Shown piece after piece: positions 46,475 through 55,265 of a stretch of 64,000 bases of DNA; the first letter of the stretch is position 1, and each line of letters begins with the position of its first letter. Both the position numbers and the translations under genes were made by a program. The notes beneath the pieces are model-generated. The model searched no databases. It saw only the letters and a program-made list of their open reading frames with translations, and was not told where the DNA came from. The DNA comes from Enterococcus sp. 5H (GTDB taxonomy: Bacteria > Bacillota > Bacilli > Lactobacillales > Enterococcaceae), in assembly GCF_028128615.1 (NCBI RefSeq), contig NZ_AMDP01000002.1, positions 248,001 to 312,000 of the forward strand. The letters are read 5' to 3'.

Positions 46475-47380
46475 ATGACTGAAGAAGCGCATAAATCCGG
46501 TTTTGTAGCTATTGTGGGACGACCAAATGTTGGGAAATCTACTTTGCTAAATCGAATTGTCGGACAAAAAATTGCAATAATGAGCGATAAAGCTCAAACA
46601 ACACGAAATAAGATTCAAGGTATCTATACTGTGCCGGAAGCGCAGATTGTTTTTATTGATACTCCAGGGATTCATAAGCCAAAACATCGTTTGGGTGATT
46701 TCATGGTTGAAACGGCGTACAGTGCATTACGTGAAGTTGATGCCACACTATTTATGGTCAGTGCTGACCAAAAAAGAGGAAAAGGTGATGACTTTATCAT
46801 CGAGCGGCTTAAATCGATGAATAGTCCTGTTTATTTGGTTATAAATAAAATAGATACCGTTCATCCTGATGAATTGTTAGGAATTATTGAAGATTATGCA
46901 AATCAAATGACCTTTGCTGAAGTTGTGCCGATTTCAGCTACTGAAGGAAATAATGTTGAGCGGCTAATGGATATTTTGGTCGACCAAATGCCGGAAGGAC
47001 CGCAATATTTTCCAGACGATCAAATAACTGACCATCCTGAATATTTTATTGTGTCTGAGTTGGTTCGTGAAAAAGTCTTATTGCTTACTCGTGACGAAAT
47101 CCCGCATTCAGTTGCAGTAGTTGTCGATTCGATGAAACGTGACGAGAATGATAAGGTGCATATTCAAGCGACTATCATTGTTGAACGAGATAGCCAGAAA
47201 GGGATTATTATTGGAAAAGGCGGTAAAATGCTGAAACAGATTGGAACAAAAGCGAGACAAGATATTGAACACTTGCTAGATGACAAAGTTTATTTAGAAC
47301 TTTGGGTTAAAGTACAGAAAGACTGGCGAGATAAAAAAGTTCATTTACAAGATTTTGGATACCGTAAAGACGATTATTAA
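46475..47380 (+). CDS. era: GTPase Era
   Basis: An essential GTPase that binds the 16S rRNA 3' end during small-subunit maturation. The 301-residue protein shows G1 [10 protein letters not shown]3 [10 protein letters not shown] and G4 NKID, with a C-terminal KH domain containing [13 protein letters not shown]. It follows dgkA by 12 bases with an AGAGGAG site. Everything is of normal length and order. Confidence 0.98.
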   Translation: MTEEAHKSGFVAIVGRPNVGKSTLLNRIVGQKIAIMSDKAQTTRNKIQGIYTVPEAQIVFIDTPGIHKPKHRLGDFMVETAYSALREVDATLFMVSADQKRGKGDDFIIERLKSMNSPVYLVINKIDTVHPDELLGIIEDYANQMTFAEVVPISATEGNNVERLMDILVDQMPEGPQYFPDDQITDHPEYFIVSELVREKVLLLTRDEIPHSVAVVVDSMKRDENDKVHIQATIIVERDSQKGIIIGKGGKMLKQIGTKARQDIEHLLDDKVYLELWVKVQKDWRDKKVHLQDFGYRKDDY

Positions 47381-47390
47381 AAAAATGATG

Positions 47391-47433
47391 GAGTCCGGGA
47401 CAAACTAATTTTTAGTTTTTGTTTCGGGCTCTA
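47391..47433. other. Hairpin between era and recO
   Basis: GAGTCCGGGACAAACT pairs with AGTTTTTGTTTCGGGCTC with mismatches. No proper T run follows, so it is probably a degenerate member of the GACAAAA hairpin family rather than a full terminator. Confidence 0.5.
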
Positions 47434-47478
47434 AAATGCACATAGTCATAAAAATGAGAATAAATAGGGGGCATTAAT

Positions 47479-48294
47479 ATGACAGTTGGTGAAACAAAAG
47501 GAATTATTTTGTTCACGAAAGACTATAAAGAAAAAGATAAACTAGTCAAAATTTTTACTGAATCATTTGGAAAACTGATGTTTTTTGTAAAAGGTGCCCA
47601 CCGTAAGAATAATCCGATTGCTCCTGCTATTTTGCCATTTACAGAAGCGGTTTTCATAGGAGATTTTAAAGAAGACGGACTTTCTTTTTTAAATGGTAGT
47701 AAGGAAGTTTATCCGTTTAGAGTGATTCAAGCAGATATTTTTGTAAATGCATACGCAACATATATTTTAAACTTAGTAGATGCTGCCATTGAAGATCGAA
47801 CTTATGATCCTAATCTATATCATTTTGTGAAACAGGCATTAACGCTATTGAATGAAAATAAAGATCCAGAAATCATTACGAATATTTTTGAAATCCAACT
47901 GCTCAATCGTTTTGGAATTACCCCGTTATGGAGTCACTGTGCAGTTTGCGGCGAATCTCACGGTAAGTTTGATTATTCGTCAAAATATAGTGGGGTTCTT
48001 TGTGAAAGACACTGGCACCTTGATAATCATCGCTACCATGCTGATCCAGTCGCTATTCATTTTATTCGTTTATTTTCAGCAATATCTTATGACAAAGTAC
48101 AGGACATCAGTGTAAAACCAGAAACGAAAACAGCCATTCGCCTTACTATTGATGAATTATACGAGGAATATGTTGGTATTCATTTAAAAAGCAAAAAATT
48201 CATTGATCAAATGCAAAGTTGGGAAAATACATTAAAACTTCCAAAACGAGAAACTAAAATAGATGATGAGAAAGATTCTAATTCGCAAAAATAA
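47479..48294 (+). CDS. recO: DNA repair protein RecO
   Basis: RecO anneals single strands and loads RecA together with RecR at gaps. The 271-residue protein has an N-terminal OB fold (about 1-80; KGIILFTKDYKEKDKLVKIF) and a helical C-terminal part. A zinc-binding pair CAVCGE (about 154-159) is followed by a later CERHW. The ATG follows TAGGGGG. It is the last gene of the era-side operon; the glyQS leader promoter starts at its stop codon. Confidence 0.95.
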   Translation: MTVGETKGIILFTKDYKEKDKLVKIFTESFGKLMFFVKGAHRKNNPIAPAILPFTEAVFIGDFKEDGLSFLNGSKEVYPFRVIQADIFVNAYATYILNLVDAAIEDRTYDPNLYHFVKQALTLLNENKDPEIITNIFEIQLLNRFGITPLWSHCAVCGESHGKFDYSSKYSGVLCERHWHLDNHRYHADPVAIHFIRLFSAISYDKVQDISVKPETKTAIRLTIDELYEEYVGIHLKSKKFIDQMQSWENTLKLPKRETKIDDEKDSNSQK

Positions 48295-48295
48295 T

Positions 48296-48324
48296 TTGAC
48301 ATCTGTTCTTTCAACCCTTATTAT
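48296..48324 (+). promoter_or_regulatory. Promoter of the glyQS T-box leader
   Basis: A perfect TTGACA, a 17-base spacer and TATTAT, beginning two bases after the recO stop. Confidence 0.85.
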
Positions 48325-48330
48325 AAAGAG

Positions 48331-48530
48331 TAATTAAATACATATGTTGATGAAGAAGAGTAGGAAGCATTGCTGTTGTAGCGAGTCTGGGAAAGTGTGA
48401 GCCGGATACTAGCAACTTTTGAAAGGCGCTTTTGAGTATGGCTAAACGAAGCTGCCGACAGTTGATGTCGGAAGTAGGGTGGAACCGCGATTATTCGTCC
48501 CTATGTCTCTATGAGGCATAGGGACTTTTT
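48331..48530 (+). promoter_or_regulatory. Glycine T-box riboswitch
   Basis: A roughly 200-base leader with the T-box sequence AGGGTGGAACCGCG (48476-48489). A terminator follows: GTCCCTATG pairs with CATAGGGAC, then five T (48498-48528). Stem I runs from about 48348; a GGC triplet at 48425-48427 in AAAGGCGC is the likely specifier for tRNA-Gly (GCC). Uncharged tRNA-Gly would prevent termination and allow glyQS expression. The stem I fold was judged by eye. Confidence 0.9.
48498..48528 (+). terminator. T-box-controlled terminator
   Basis: A nine- to ten-base perfect stem (GTCCCTATG / CATAGGGAC) ends in TTTTT. The left arm overlaps the region that would form the antiterminator with the T-box. 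Confidence 0.88.
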
Positions 48531-48535
48531 ATTGT

Positions 48536-48800
48536 GAATCACAAAGAACGAAGAGATTTGATGATGAACAATACAAGACTTGCATAAGAAAGAGTTGATC
48601 ATTACTGTTTTACGAATCACAAAGAACAAAGAGATTTGATAATGAACAATACAAGGCTTGCGTAAGTAAGAGTTGATCATTACTGTTTTACGAATCACAA
48701 AGAACGAAGAGATTTGATGATGAACAATGCAAGACTTGCATAAACAAGTGTCGATCATTACTGTTTTACGAATCACAAAGAACAAAATGAGTTAATAATG
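48536..48800. repeat. 78-bp tandem repeat array in the glyQS leader
   Basis: Units start at 48536, 48614, 48692 and 48770 with GAATCACAAAGAAC, an exact 78-base period; the fourth is partial. Units 1 and 2, and units 1 and 3, differ at about five bases each with no insertions or deletions. Within each unit, ATGATGAAC and GTTGATCAT can pair. Related units occur at 31021. Confidence 0.9.
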
Positions 48801-48847
48801 GAAGCTACGCTTTAAACTTAACTCTATAGGAAAGGAAGTGGTCTAAC

Positions 48848-49090
48848 GTGGAATTTAACGCTACTTTTTTGCCAACGGATTTTTCAGAAAATAAACTTAA
48901 AATTTTATCTCTGGTCAAACTTATCGTACAGGTAAAGGATAATAATGGAACGATAGTTGAAGAATTTCAAACAAATCCCAGTGAGAAAATCTATAAAATC
49001 AGTACACTATTGACACCAAGCATGGAAGTTGAAGTTACTGTTTTATCTGGTGAAGTCGTAGAATTTTATCCAGTTGTTACAGCACTTTAA
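48848..49090 (+). CDS. Small protein of unknown function ahead of glyQS
   Basis: An 80-residue, beta-rich looking protein ([19 protein letters not shown] at the start, with alternating hydrophobic residues and no cysteine). I do not recognise a family. The start is GTG 48848 after GGAAAGGAAG, and glyQ begins 17 bases after its stop with a good GGAGG, so it is inside the T-box-controlled operon. It could be a real small protein tied to glycine starvation, or a leader-like gene. Coding is supported by the start site and tight spacing. Confidence 0.6.
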   Translation: MEFNATFLPTDFSENKLKILSLVKLIVQVKDNNGTIVEEFQTNPSEKIYKISTLLTPSMEVEVTVLSGEVVEFYPVVTAL

Positions 49091-49107
49091 AAATAAGGAG
49101 GATTATA

Positions 49108-50016
49108 ATGAAAAAGAAACTTACGGTACAAGAAATGATTTTAACGTTACAGAAATTTTGGTCATCAAACGGTTGTATGCTTATGCAAGCATATGATACT
49201 GAAAAGGGTGCAGGTACAATGAGCCCGTATACGTTTTTACGTGCGATTGGACCCGAACCTTGGAATGCTGCATATGTAGAACCTTCACGTCGTCCAGCTG
49301 ACGGACGCTACGGAGAAAATCCTAATCGTCTTTATCAACATCATCAATTTCAAGTGGTGATGAAACCTTCTCCTGAAAATATCCAAGAATTATATTTAGA
49401 AAGCTTAGAATTATTAGGGATCGACCCTTTAGCGCATGATATTCGTTTTGTTGAGGATAATTGGGAGAATCCTTCAATGGGGTGTGCTGGTCTTGGTTGG
49501 GAAGTGTGGCTTGACGGGATGGAAATCACTCAATTTACTTATTTTCAACAAGTAGGCGGTTTGGCCTGTCAACCAGTAACTTCAGAAATTACTTATGGGA
49601 TCGAACGTTTAGCATCTTATATCCAAGAAGTTGAAAGTGTTTATGATTTAGAATGGACTGAAGGCGTAAAATACGGTGAAATTTTCAATCAGCCTGAATA
49701 TGAACATTCAAAATACTCATTTGAAATCAGTAATCAAGAAATGTTATTAGAAAACTTTGACAAGTTTGAAAAAGAAGCGAAACGCTGTATTGATGAGAGT
49801 TTGGTTCATCCAGCTTATGATTATATTTTAAAATGCAGCCATACATTCAATTTACTTGATGCTCGTGGTGCAGTTTCTGTAACAGAGCGGGCCGGTTATT
49901 TAGCTCGTATTCGAAACATGGCACGTGCTGTTGCGAAAATTTTTGTAGCAGAACGTGAAAAATTAGGGTTTCCACTTTTGAATAAAGCAAATGAGACAAC
50001 TAAGGAGGAAAAATAA
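49108..50016 (+). CDS. glyQ: Glycyl-tRNA synthetase alpha subunit
   Basis: The catalytic subunit of the bacterial alpha2-beta2 GlyRS, which charges tRNA-Gly. The 302-residue class II protein shows [20 protein letters not shown] at the start, the [20 protein letters not shown] motif 2 region and [20 protein letters not shown]. It lies under T-box control and one base before the glyS ATG. It is complete and ordinary. Confidence 0.98.
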   Translation: MKKKLTVQEMILTLQKFWSSNGCMLMQAYDTEKGAGTMSPYTFLRAIGPEPWNAAYVEPSRRPADGRYGENPNRLYQHHQFQVVMKPSPENIQELYLESLELLGIDPLAHDIRFVEDNWENPSMGCAGLGWEVWLDGMEITQFTYFQQVGGLACQPVTSEITYGIERLASYIQEVESVYDLEWTEGVKYGEIFNQPEYEHSKYSFEISNQEMLLENFDKFEKEAKRCIDESLVHPAYDYILKCSHTFNLLDARGAVSVTERAGYLARIRNMARAVAKIFVAEREKLGFPLLNKANETTKEEK

Positions 50017-50017
50017 C

Positions 50018-52099
50018 ATGGCGAAAGATCTGTTACTTGAAATTGGTTTGGAAGAAATGCCAGCGCACACTGTCAGTCCTAGTCGTGTGCAATTAGAAGA
50101 AAAAGTTATTAAGTTTTTAGATGAAAATAGCTTAACATATGAAACAGTTCAAAGTTTTTCAACTCCACGTCGTCTTGCTATACGGGTGACACAACTTCCG
50201 GAACAACAAGCAGATACTCAAGAAGAAGTAAAAGGGCCTGCTAAAAAGATTGCCCAAGATGCTGAAGGAAACTGGAGTAAAGCAGCAGAAGGTTTTGTTC
50301 GAGGACAAGGTTTAACGACGGAAGCGATTGTATTTAAAGAACTTAACGGCGTAGAATATGCCTATGTGACCAAACATAATCATGGACAAAAGACTATTGA
50401 TGTTCTAATTGGATTGAAAGAAGTGATCACTAGCTTAACATTTCCAGTGACAATGCATTGGTCAAATTATAATTTTGAATATATCCGCCCCATTCATTGG
50501 GTAGTGGCTCTGTTAGCAGATGAAGTGATTCCATTTTCTATTCTTGATGTACAAACAGGTAACACATCTAGAGGACATCGATTCTTAGGTGATGCAGTTA
50601 CATTTAAGCATTCAGATGATTATGAAGCTAAAATGAAAGAACAGTTTGTTATTGTTGATCCGAAAGAAAGACAACAAATGATCGTGGATCAAGCGAATCA
50701 ATTAGCAAAGAAAAATCATTGGTCTCTTGATTTAGATGCTGATTTATTGGAAGAAGTCAATAATTTGGTTGAATATCCAACGGTTTTTGTCGGTGGGTTT
50801 GATGAAAAATACCTTTCAGTACCAGATGAGGTGTTAGTTACTTCTATGAAAGAACATCAACGTTATTTTGATGTGAGAAATGACCAAGGTTTATTGTTGC
50901 CTCACTTTATTTCAGTTAGAAATGGTGACAATGTTCATCTTGAAAATGTGGTAAAAGGCAATGAAAAAGTGTTGGTTGCTCGTTTAGAGGATGCAGAATT
51001 TTTTTATAACGAAGATAAAAAACTAACAATTGATGCTTGTGTCAATAAGTTGAAACAAGTAACATTTCATGAAAAAATTGGTACTATTTATGAAAAAATG
51101 CTACGTGTTGGGGTTATTAGTAAAATTATTGGTAGAGAAATAGGATTAACAGATGCTGAACTAACTGATTTAAAACGAGCTTCTGAAATTTATAAGTTTG
51201 ATTTAGTAACCAATATGGTTGGAGAATTTCCTGAGTTACAAGGGATTATGGGAGAAAAATATGCGTTGCTTCAAGGAGAAAAACCTGAAGTTGCACAGGC
51301 GATTCGCGAACATTATATGCCGACATCTAGTGAAGGCGAATTGCCGCTTTCTGATATGGGCGCAGTTTTAGCGATAGCAGATAAATTAGATAGCGTATTT
51401 TCATTCTTTGCTGCTGGTATGGTTCCAAGCGGTTCAAATGATCCTTACGCGTTACGTAGACAAACATACGGTGTAATAAGGATTGTTGAAAGTAAAGGCT
51501 GGCAATTCCCACTAGTTGAATTGAAAAAAGATATTGATAGAGCTGTTAACGCAGATAGCGAAACATTTGGCATTCAATTAATGAATGGCCAAGAAGAGGT
51601 TATTGACTTTGTTAAGGCTCGTTTACGCCAGTTATTATTGACAGAAGAAGTACGTCATGACGTTATCGATGCAGTTATTTCTTCAGAGCAAAAAGATTTA
51701 TCTAAGCTATTTTCATCTGCTAAAATTTTGAAGCAACATTTATCGGATGATGAATTTAAACCTTCTATTGAAGCTTTGACTCGTGTAATTAATCTTTCTA
51801 AAAAAAGCAGAGAATTACTTATTCAAGAAAGCCAAGTAGATGACTCGTTGTTTGAAAATGATGCTGAAAAAGCCCTTCATCAAGCAGTGAACCAACTTGA
51901 AGCTGAGTTTGAAAATCGAACTATGAGTGAAAATTATCAAGCATTAGTTGATTTGCGACCATTAATTGAACGTTATTTTGATGAAACAATGGTTATGGTA
52001 GATGACAAAGCTGTAAGAGCCAATCGTCTAAATGAATTAAATCGAATTGCAAAAATGGCTTTATCATTAGCTAGTCTAGATTTGTTGATTGTAAAATAA
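50018..52099 (+). CDS. glyS: Glycyl-tRNA synthetase beta subunit
   Basis: A 693-residue beta subunit that binds tRNA-Gly. It begins with the [13 protein letters not shown] motif and contains the HD-like core with [19 protein letters not shown] and [13 protein letters not shown], then a C-terminal anticodon-binding helical region. ATG 50018 is nine bases after AAGGAGG; an upstream in-frame start at 49991 lies in glyQ. It ends the operon ahead of a terminator. Confidence 0.98.
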   Translation: MAKDLLLEIGLEEMPAHTVSPSRVQLEEKVIKFLDENSLTYETVQSFSTPRRLAIRVTQLPEQQADTQEEVKGPAKKIAQDAEGNWSKAAEGFVRGQGLTTEAIVFKELNGVEYAYVTKHNHGQKTIDVLIGLKEVITSLTFPVTMHWSNYNFEYIRPIHWVVALLADEVIPFSILDVQTGNTSRGHRFLGDAVTFKHSDDYEAKMKEQFVIVDPKERQQMIVDQANQLAKKNHWSLDLDADLLEEVNNLVEYPTVFVGGFDEKYLSVPDEVLVTSMKEHQRYFDVRNDQGLLLPHFISVRNGDNVHLENVVKGNEKVLVARLEDAEFFYNEDKKLTIDACVNKLKQVTFHEKIGTIYEKMLRVGVISKIIGREIGLTDAELTDLKRASEIYKFDLVTNMVGEFPELQGIMGEKYALLQGEKPEVAQAIREHYMPTSSEGELPLSDMGAVLAIADKLDSVFSFFAAGMVPSGSNDPYALRRQTYGVIRIVESKGWQFPLVELKKDIDRAVNADSETFGIQLMNGQEEVIDFVKARLRQLLLTEEVRHDVIDAVISSEQKDLSKLFSSAKILKQHLSDDEFKPSIEALTRVINLSKKSRELLIQESQVDDSLFENDAEKALHQAVNQLEAEFENRTMSENYQALVDLRPLIERYFDETMVMVDDKAVRANRLNELNRIAKMALSLASLDLLIVK

Positions 52100-52112
52100 T
52101 ATTAAAAAAAAG

Positions 52113-52136
52113 AAAGATCGTAAGGTCTTTTTTTTT
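52113..52136 (+). terminator. Terminator after glyS
   Basis: AAAGATC and GGTCTTT pair around a four-base loop, flanked by an A-rich left side and nine or more T. Confidence 0.8.
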
Positions 52137-52188
52137 ATAAATTCATAAATCAAAATTTTTTCATCAAAAGAAATTTCATGTTAGGATT

Positions 52189-52213
52189 AACTTATCGAAT
52201 GATAAGTTTTTTT
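52189..52213 (+). terminator. Second terminator-like hairpin before the TspO-like gene
   Basis: AACTTATC and GATAAGTT are perfect arms around GAAT, followed by seven T. It is 50 bases beyond the glyS terminator and 53 bases before the next gene, so it may be a backup terminator or an attenuator. Confidence 0.7.
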
Positions 52214-52265
52214 GTTTGCGATTTAACTATAAAATTATTCATCTAAAAAAGTAGGAGGGATCAAG

Positions 52266-53063
52266 ATGAATCTAACAAAATCTAGAAAGTGGATGGTAAC
52301 ACTATTTTATTTCGTCATGATTGGGACCAATGCTGCTGCAGTTTTGCTTCCTTTGAATGGCGTGAGTACGCAAGAAGTTTCTAATACGTATGGCAATTTG
52401 TTTGCTCCGGCTGGCGTGACTTTTTCAATTTGGTCGGTTATTTATTTGCTGTTAGCTGGATTCGTAATTTATCAGTGGCAAACACCAGACAAGCAGTCTA
52501 TTTTAGCAGATACATCAAGTAGTAACATGTTAAGAATTATTTTTATACTATCTTCAATTTTAAATAGTGTCTGGCTGGTTTTATGGCAGTATTTCCATAT
52601 AAACCTTTCAGTGATAGTGATGCTATTTTTATTAATTTCATTAATTTATGTTAATCAGCTATTAGCCAACGCGACGTTGACTAAAAAAGATTATATCTTA
52701 GTTAGATTGCCATTTAGTATATATTTTGGTTGGATAACAATAGCAACAATTGCTAACATTACAGCTTTTTTTGTAGATAAGGATATCGCATTTTTACAAG
52801 ATAATCAACCTATTTGGACGGTTATAATTTTAATCATCGGAGTAGTAATTATTAGTGTAACGATAATTAAAAATCATGATATTGCGTATGGCATAGCAAC
52901 GTTATGGGCATACTTGGGTATTTTACTGGAACATCAAGCACAAGGAGGTTGGAACCATAAATATCCAATAATTATTAATACTGTGTTTGTTTCTTTAATT
53001 GTAATTGTTTGTGTTTGTTTGTATGTTTTGGCATTAGAGGTTAAAAAGAAAAACAATAAATAA
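52266..53063 (+). CDS. Tryptophan-rich sensory/TspO-related membrane protein
   Basis: A 265-residue protein with about seven membrane helices. LFAPAGVTFSIWSVIYLLL near residue 46 resembles the tryptophan-rich sensory (TspO/MBR) group, but the protein is about 100 residues longer than classical TspO and has extra helices. TspO proteins bind tetrapyrroles and similar ligands; no function is known for the long form. Start ATG 52266 follows GTAGGAGGG. A TetR gene follows 62 bases later and may control it. Confidence 0.65.
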   Translation: MNLTKSRKWMVTLFYFVMIGTNAAAVLLPLNGVSTQEVSNTYGNLFAPAGVTFSIWSVIYLLLAGFVIYQWQTPDKQSILADTSSSNMLRIIFILSSILNSVWLVLWQYFHINLSVIVMLFLLISLIYVNQLLANATLTKKDYILVRLPFSIYFGWITIATIANITAFFVDKDIAFLQDNQPIWTVIILIIGVVIISVTIIKNHDIAYGIATLWAYLGILLEHQAQGGWNHKYPIIINTVFVSLIVIVCVCLYVLALEVKKKNNK

Positions 53064-53125
53064 TGTATTTTTCTTAGTTGAATTCTGTTAAAATAGTGTG
53101 GAAATCAATGATAGGTGGCCGATCA

Positions 53126-53698
53126 ATGGAAAGTAAGACAAAAAATACAAGAGCTAAAATTATAGAAGTTGCAACTGAATTATTTATGGCAAATGGTTAT
53201 CAAAGTACCTCAACTAGGCAGATTGCGCAATTAGCAGAAGTAACTCAGCCTAATTTATACCACCATTTTAAAAATAAAGAAGAAGTCTATATCGGTGTAA
53301 TTGAAAACTTATTAAGTGATGTAAACGTAGAATTAGTTAAAATTGTTGAAGATTCATCACTAGATACAATTCATAAATTGCAAAATTTTGCAGAATGTCT
53401 AAAACTAAAACATCCATTTGACTTAGAGTTAATGATGCGAGACTTTCAAACGAAACTAACGCAAAGTACTCAACAGCAGTTGTTTTCTCTCTGGAACGAC
53501 TCCTATAAAAAGCCTTTATTAGCAATTTTTCAGAAAAGTGATCTTTTGATTCGTACGGATTTATCGGCTGAAGTTGCCACAACACATTTCCTTAATACAT
53601 TATCACCTTATATAAAAACTGAAAAATATAATAGTCCTTTAACTATAGCTAAAGTTGTTGATCTTTTTGTATATGGTATTTCAGCGGATAAAAAATAA
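53126..53698 (+). CDS. TetR family transcriptional regulator
   Basis: A 190-residue regulator with an N-terminal TetR HTH (about 8-55; ATELFMANGYQSTSTRQIAQ and VTQPNLYHHFKNKEEVY) and a divergent ligand-binding domain. ATG 53126 is eight bases after AGGTGG; upstream in-frame starts lack a site. Its position right after the TspO-like gene suggests they form a small cassette, with that gene as a possible target. The ligand and operators are unknown. Confidence 0.88.
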   Translation: MESKTKNTRAKIIEVATELFMANGYQSTSTRQIAQLAEVTQPNLYHHFKNKEEVYIGVIENLLSDVNVELVKIVEDSSLDTIHKLQNFAECLKLKHPFDLELMMRDFQTKLTQSTQQQLFSLWNDSYKKPLLAIFQKSDLLIRTDLSAEVATTHFLNTLSPYIKTEKYNSPLTIAKVVDLFVYGISADKK

Positions 53699-53713
53699 TA
53701 AGATTTCCAGTAT

Positions 53714-53818
53714 AAAAAAAGAGATCAACATCATTTAGTATTGTGAGCCGCCCCCAAAAAGTTAGATTTCCAGGTCTAACTTTTTGGGGGCGGCTCATTG
53801 ATGTTAATCTCTTTTTTT
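53714..53818. terminator. Bidirectional terminator between tetR and yidC2, interrupted by an insertion
   Basis: Outer arms 53721-53733 and 53799-53811 match at 12 of 13 bases, with seven A before and seven T after, so both converging genes can use it. Its loop is enlarged by the 54-bp palindrome described separately. Without it and one TTG copy, the loop would be eight bases. Confidence 0.85.
53744..53797. mobile_element. 54-bp perfect-arm palindrome flanked by TTG duplication
   Basis: Two 23-base arms (53744-53766 and 53775-53797) are exact reverse complements around an eight-base loop. The arms are GC-rich (TGAGCCGCCCCC outer end), unlike the surroundings. TTG stands directly on both sides (53741-53743 and 53798-53800), as for a 3-bp target duplication. 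It looks like paired ends of an IS or a miniature element; no transposase is present. Confidence 0.6.
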
Positions 53819-53825
53819 ATTACAT

Positions 53826-54755
53826 TTATTTTCGATTTTGTTTTCCTGCATTTCTACCTGTGTTGGATGTATTTCTTGGTTTAGAAGTCTTTTGTGGTTC
53901 TTTTGCTTCTGCTGGCGTTACATCCTTACGAGGAGTAATCACTTGTTTAGGCGGATTTTTCTTTAATTCTTCCGCAACTTGCGCTCTAATTCTTGGTTTA
54001 AGTAAAATGTTTGTAATGAAAGTTTGGATACAGGTGAAGATACCACCAACCACCCAGTAGAGTGTTACACCAGCTGGAGAGCTAAACGACATGAATACAA
54101 TCATCAATGGAGAAACAATTAACATTGATTTCATGGTTTTCTTTTGTTCTTCAGGAATTCCTATTGTAGAAAGATAACCTTGGATTAGATAGGCTACACC
54201 AGCTAAAGCAACAAATATCAGACTCGGTTCACCTAGATTCACGCCAAAGAAAGTAGCATCACTAATTCCTTGTGTATAACGTGCCGCAAAGAATAATGCA
54301 GAGAAAATCGGCATTTGGATAAGTAATGGCAGACAGCCAATACCGCCCATCATACTCATATTGTTTTCTTTATAAACTTGTTGTAGTTCTTGTTGCGCTT
54401 GCATTTGCTCTTCACGAGTTGTTGCTTCTTTTAATTTTGCTTGGGCAGCATCAACTTGAGGCTTGATGGCTTGCATTTTTTCAGTTTGAATCATACTTTT
54501 TTTAGACTGATTCAAGCCTAAAGGCATAATAATGATTCTCACAATAATCGTAATAAAGATAATTGCCCAGCCGTAGTTCCAGTTGAAATTATCAACAAGG
54601 TACGTAATAGCACTACTCATGGGTTTAACTAAAAAGTTGTAGATAATTCCTTCACCGGTAGGCTGTCCGTCTGAACCAGTCTTTACACAACCAGATAAAA
54701 AAAGTACTAGAGTGAATAAACCGGAAGTTAAAAGCCACTTATTTAATTTTCGCAT
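53826..54755 (-). CDS. yidC: Membrane protein insertase YidC2/OxaA lipoprotein
   Basis: A 309-residue insertase that helps membrane proteins fold and insert, with or without SecYEG. It has a lipoprotein signal with lipobox LSGC (about residues 19-22), five membrane helices and the family segment GGIGCLPLLIQMPIFSALF. The long basic C-terminal tail (KPRIRAQVAEELKK and on) fits the YidC2 type that binds ribosomes. ATG 54755 follows AAAGGACAG; a longer reading adds 11 unsupported residues. Confidence 0.94.
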   Translation of the reverse strand: MRKLNKWLLTSGLFTLVLFLSGCVKTGSDGQPTGEGIIYNFLVKPMSSAITYLVDNFNWNYGWAIIFITIIVRIIIMPLGLNQSKKSMIQTEKMQAIKPQVDAAQAKLKEATTREEQMQAQQELQQVYKENNMSMMGGIGCLPLLIQMPIFSALFFAARYTQGISDATFFGVNLGEPSLIFVALAGVAYLIQGYLSTIGIPEEQKKTMKSMLIVSPLMIVFMSFSSPAGVTLYWVVGGIFTCIQTFITNILLKPRIRAQVAEELKKNPPKQVITPRKDVTPAEAKEPQKTSKPRNTSNTGRNAGKQNRK

Positions 54756-54824
54756 TGTATTCTGTCCTTTTCTAAAAAATTTACACAAGATTAACTATAC
54801 TTGAAAAAGCGTTTTTTTTCAATA

Positions 54825-54866
54825 AAAAATAGAAGAATCAGACTCAAGTAGGAGTGGGATTCTTCT
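54825..54866 (-). terminator. Terminator of acyP (minus strand)
   Basis: AGAAGAATC and GATTCTTCT, plus inner ACTC/GAGT, form a stem; on the minus strand it is followed by a T-rich run. A short TTTT on the plus side may make it partly bidirectional. Confidence 0.75.
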
Positions 54867-54873
54867 TTTGTTA

Positions 54874-55149
54874 TTAATTCGTAACTTTAAATTGTGTATA
54901 TTCCTCCATCATAGGGTCTTCTTGAAGATCTACATATGTAACTCGACCTGCAGGACTAGGTGATTCCTTAACTTTTTTGATAAAGATATTAATTAAGTCA
55001 TCTTCGCCAAAAGCTTCAATAGATACAGAACCATCATCTTCATTTCGAACAGTTCCAGCGACACCTAATTCATCAGCAACCATTTTAGTCATATAGCGAA
55101 AGCCAACACCTTGTACTCTGCCTTGGACATTCATACGTACTTTTCTCAT
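54874..55149 (-). CDS. acyP: Acylphosphatase
   Basis: A 91-residue enzyme that hydrolyses acyl phosphates such as acetyl phosphate. The signature VQGRVQGVGFRYMT (about 8-21) gives the catalytic arginine, and the middle GTVRNEDDGSVSIEAFG holds the catalytic asparagine. The ATG at 55149 follows CGAGGTG; a longer open frame upstream is not supported. It diverges from the rRNA methylase gene, a common arrangement in Firmicutes. Confidence 0.94.
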   Translation of the reverse strand: MRKVRMNVQGRVQGVGFRYMTKMVADELGVAGTVRNEDDGSVSIEAFGEDDLINIFIKKVKESPSPAGRVTYVDLQEDPMMEEYTQFKVTN

Positions 55150-55175
55150 TTTGACGACACCTCGCTTTTTAATTA

Positions 55176-55204
55176 ATGATAGCGATTTTCTTAATATATA
55201 GCAA
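55176..55204 (-). promoter_or_regulatory. Promoter of acyP
   Basis: On the minus strand, TTGCTA (55199-55204), a 17-base spacer and TATCAT (55176-55181). Confidence 0.65.
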
Positions 55205-55236
55205 GTAAAGTAATGGCTGTTTGATTGAAAAAAACA

Positions 55237-55245
55237 TGTTATAAT
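55237..55245 (+). promoter_or_regulatory. Extended -10 promoter of the rRNA methylase gene
   Basis: TG-T-TATAAT lies 20 bases before the start codon, so the leader is very short. Confidence 0.65.
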
Positions 55246-55265
55246 GACAATTACGAGGTGAGCAA

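Larger units (their letters stand above)
48295..48847. other. 553-base gap between recO and the glyQS operon
   Basis: It holds, in order, a promoter, a glycine T-box leader with its terminator (to about 48528), three full and one partial 78-bp repeat (48536-48800), and the ribosome site of a small gene. The minus strand is open for 94 codons over the repeats, but nothing supports translation. Confidence 0.75.

Noticed and set aside
48501-48785. A 94-codon minus-strand open frame with a 26-residue repeat
   Set aside because: It arises because the 78-bp repeat is a multiple of three. There is no ribosome site, it runs into the T-box terminator, and its composition is not protein-like.
48536-48800. 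Possible CRISPR array
   Set aside because: The whole 78-base unit is conserved, with no unique spacers and no cas genes nearby.
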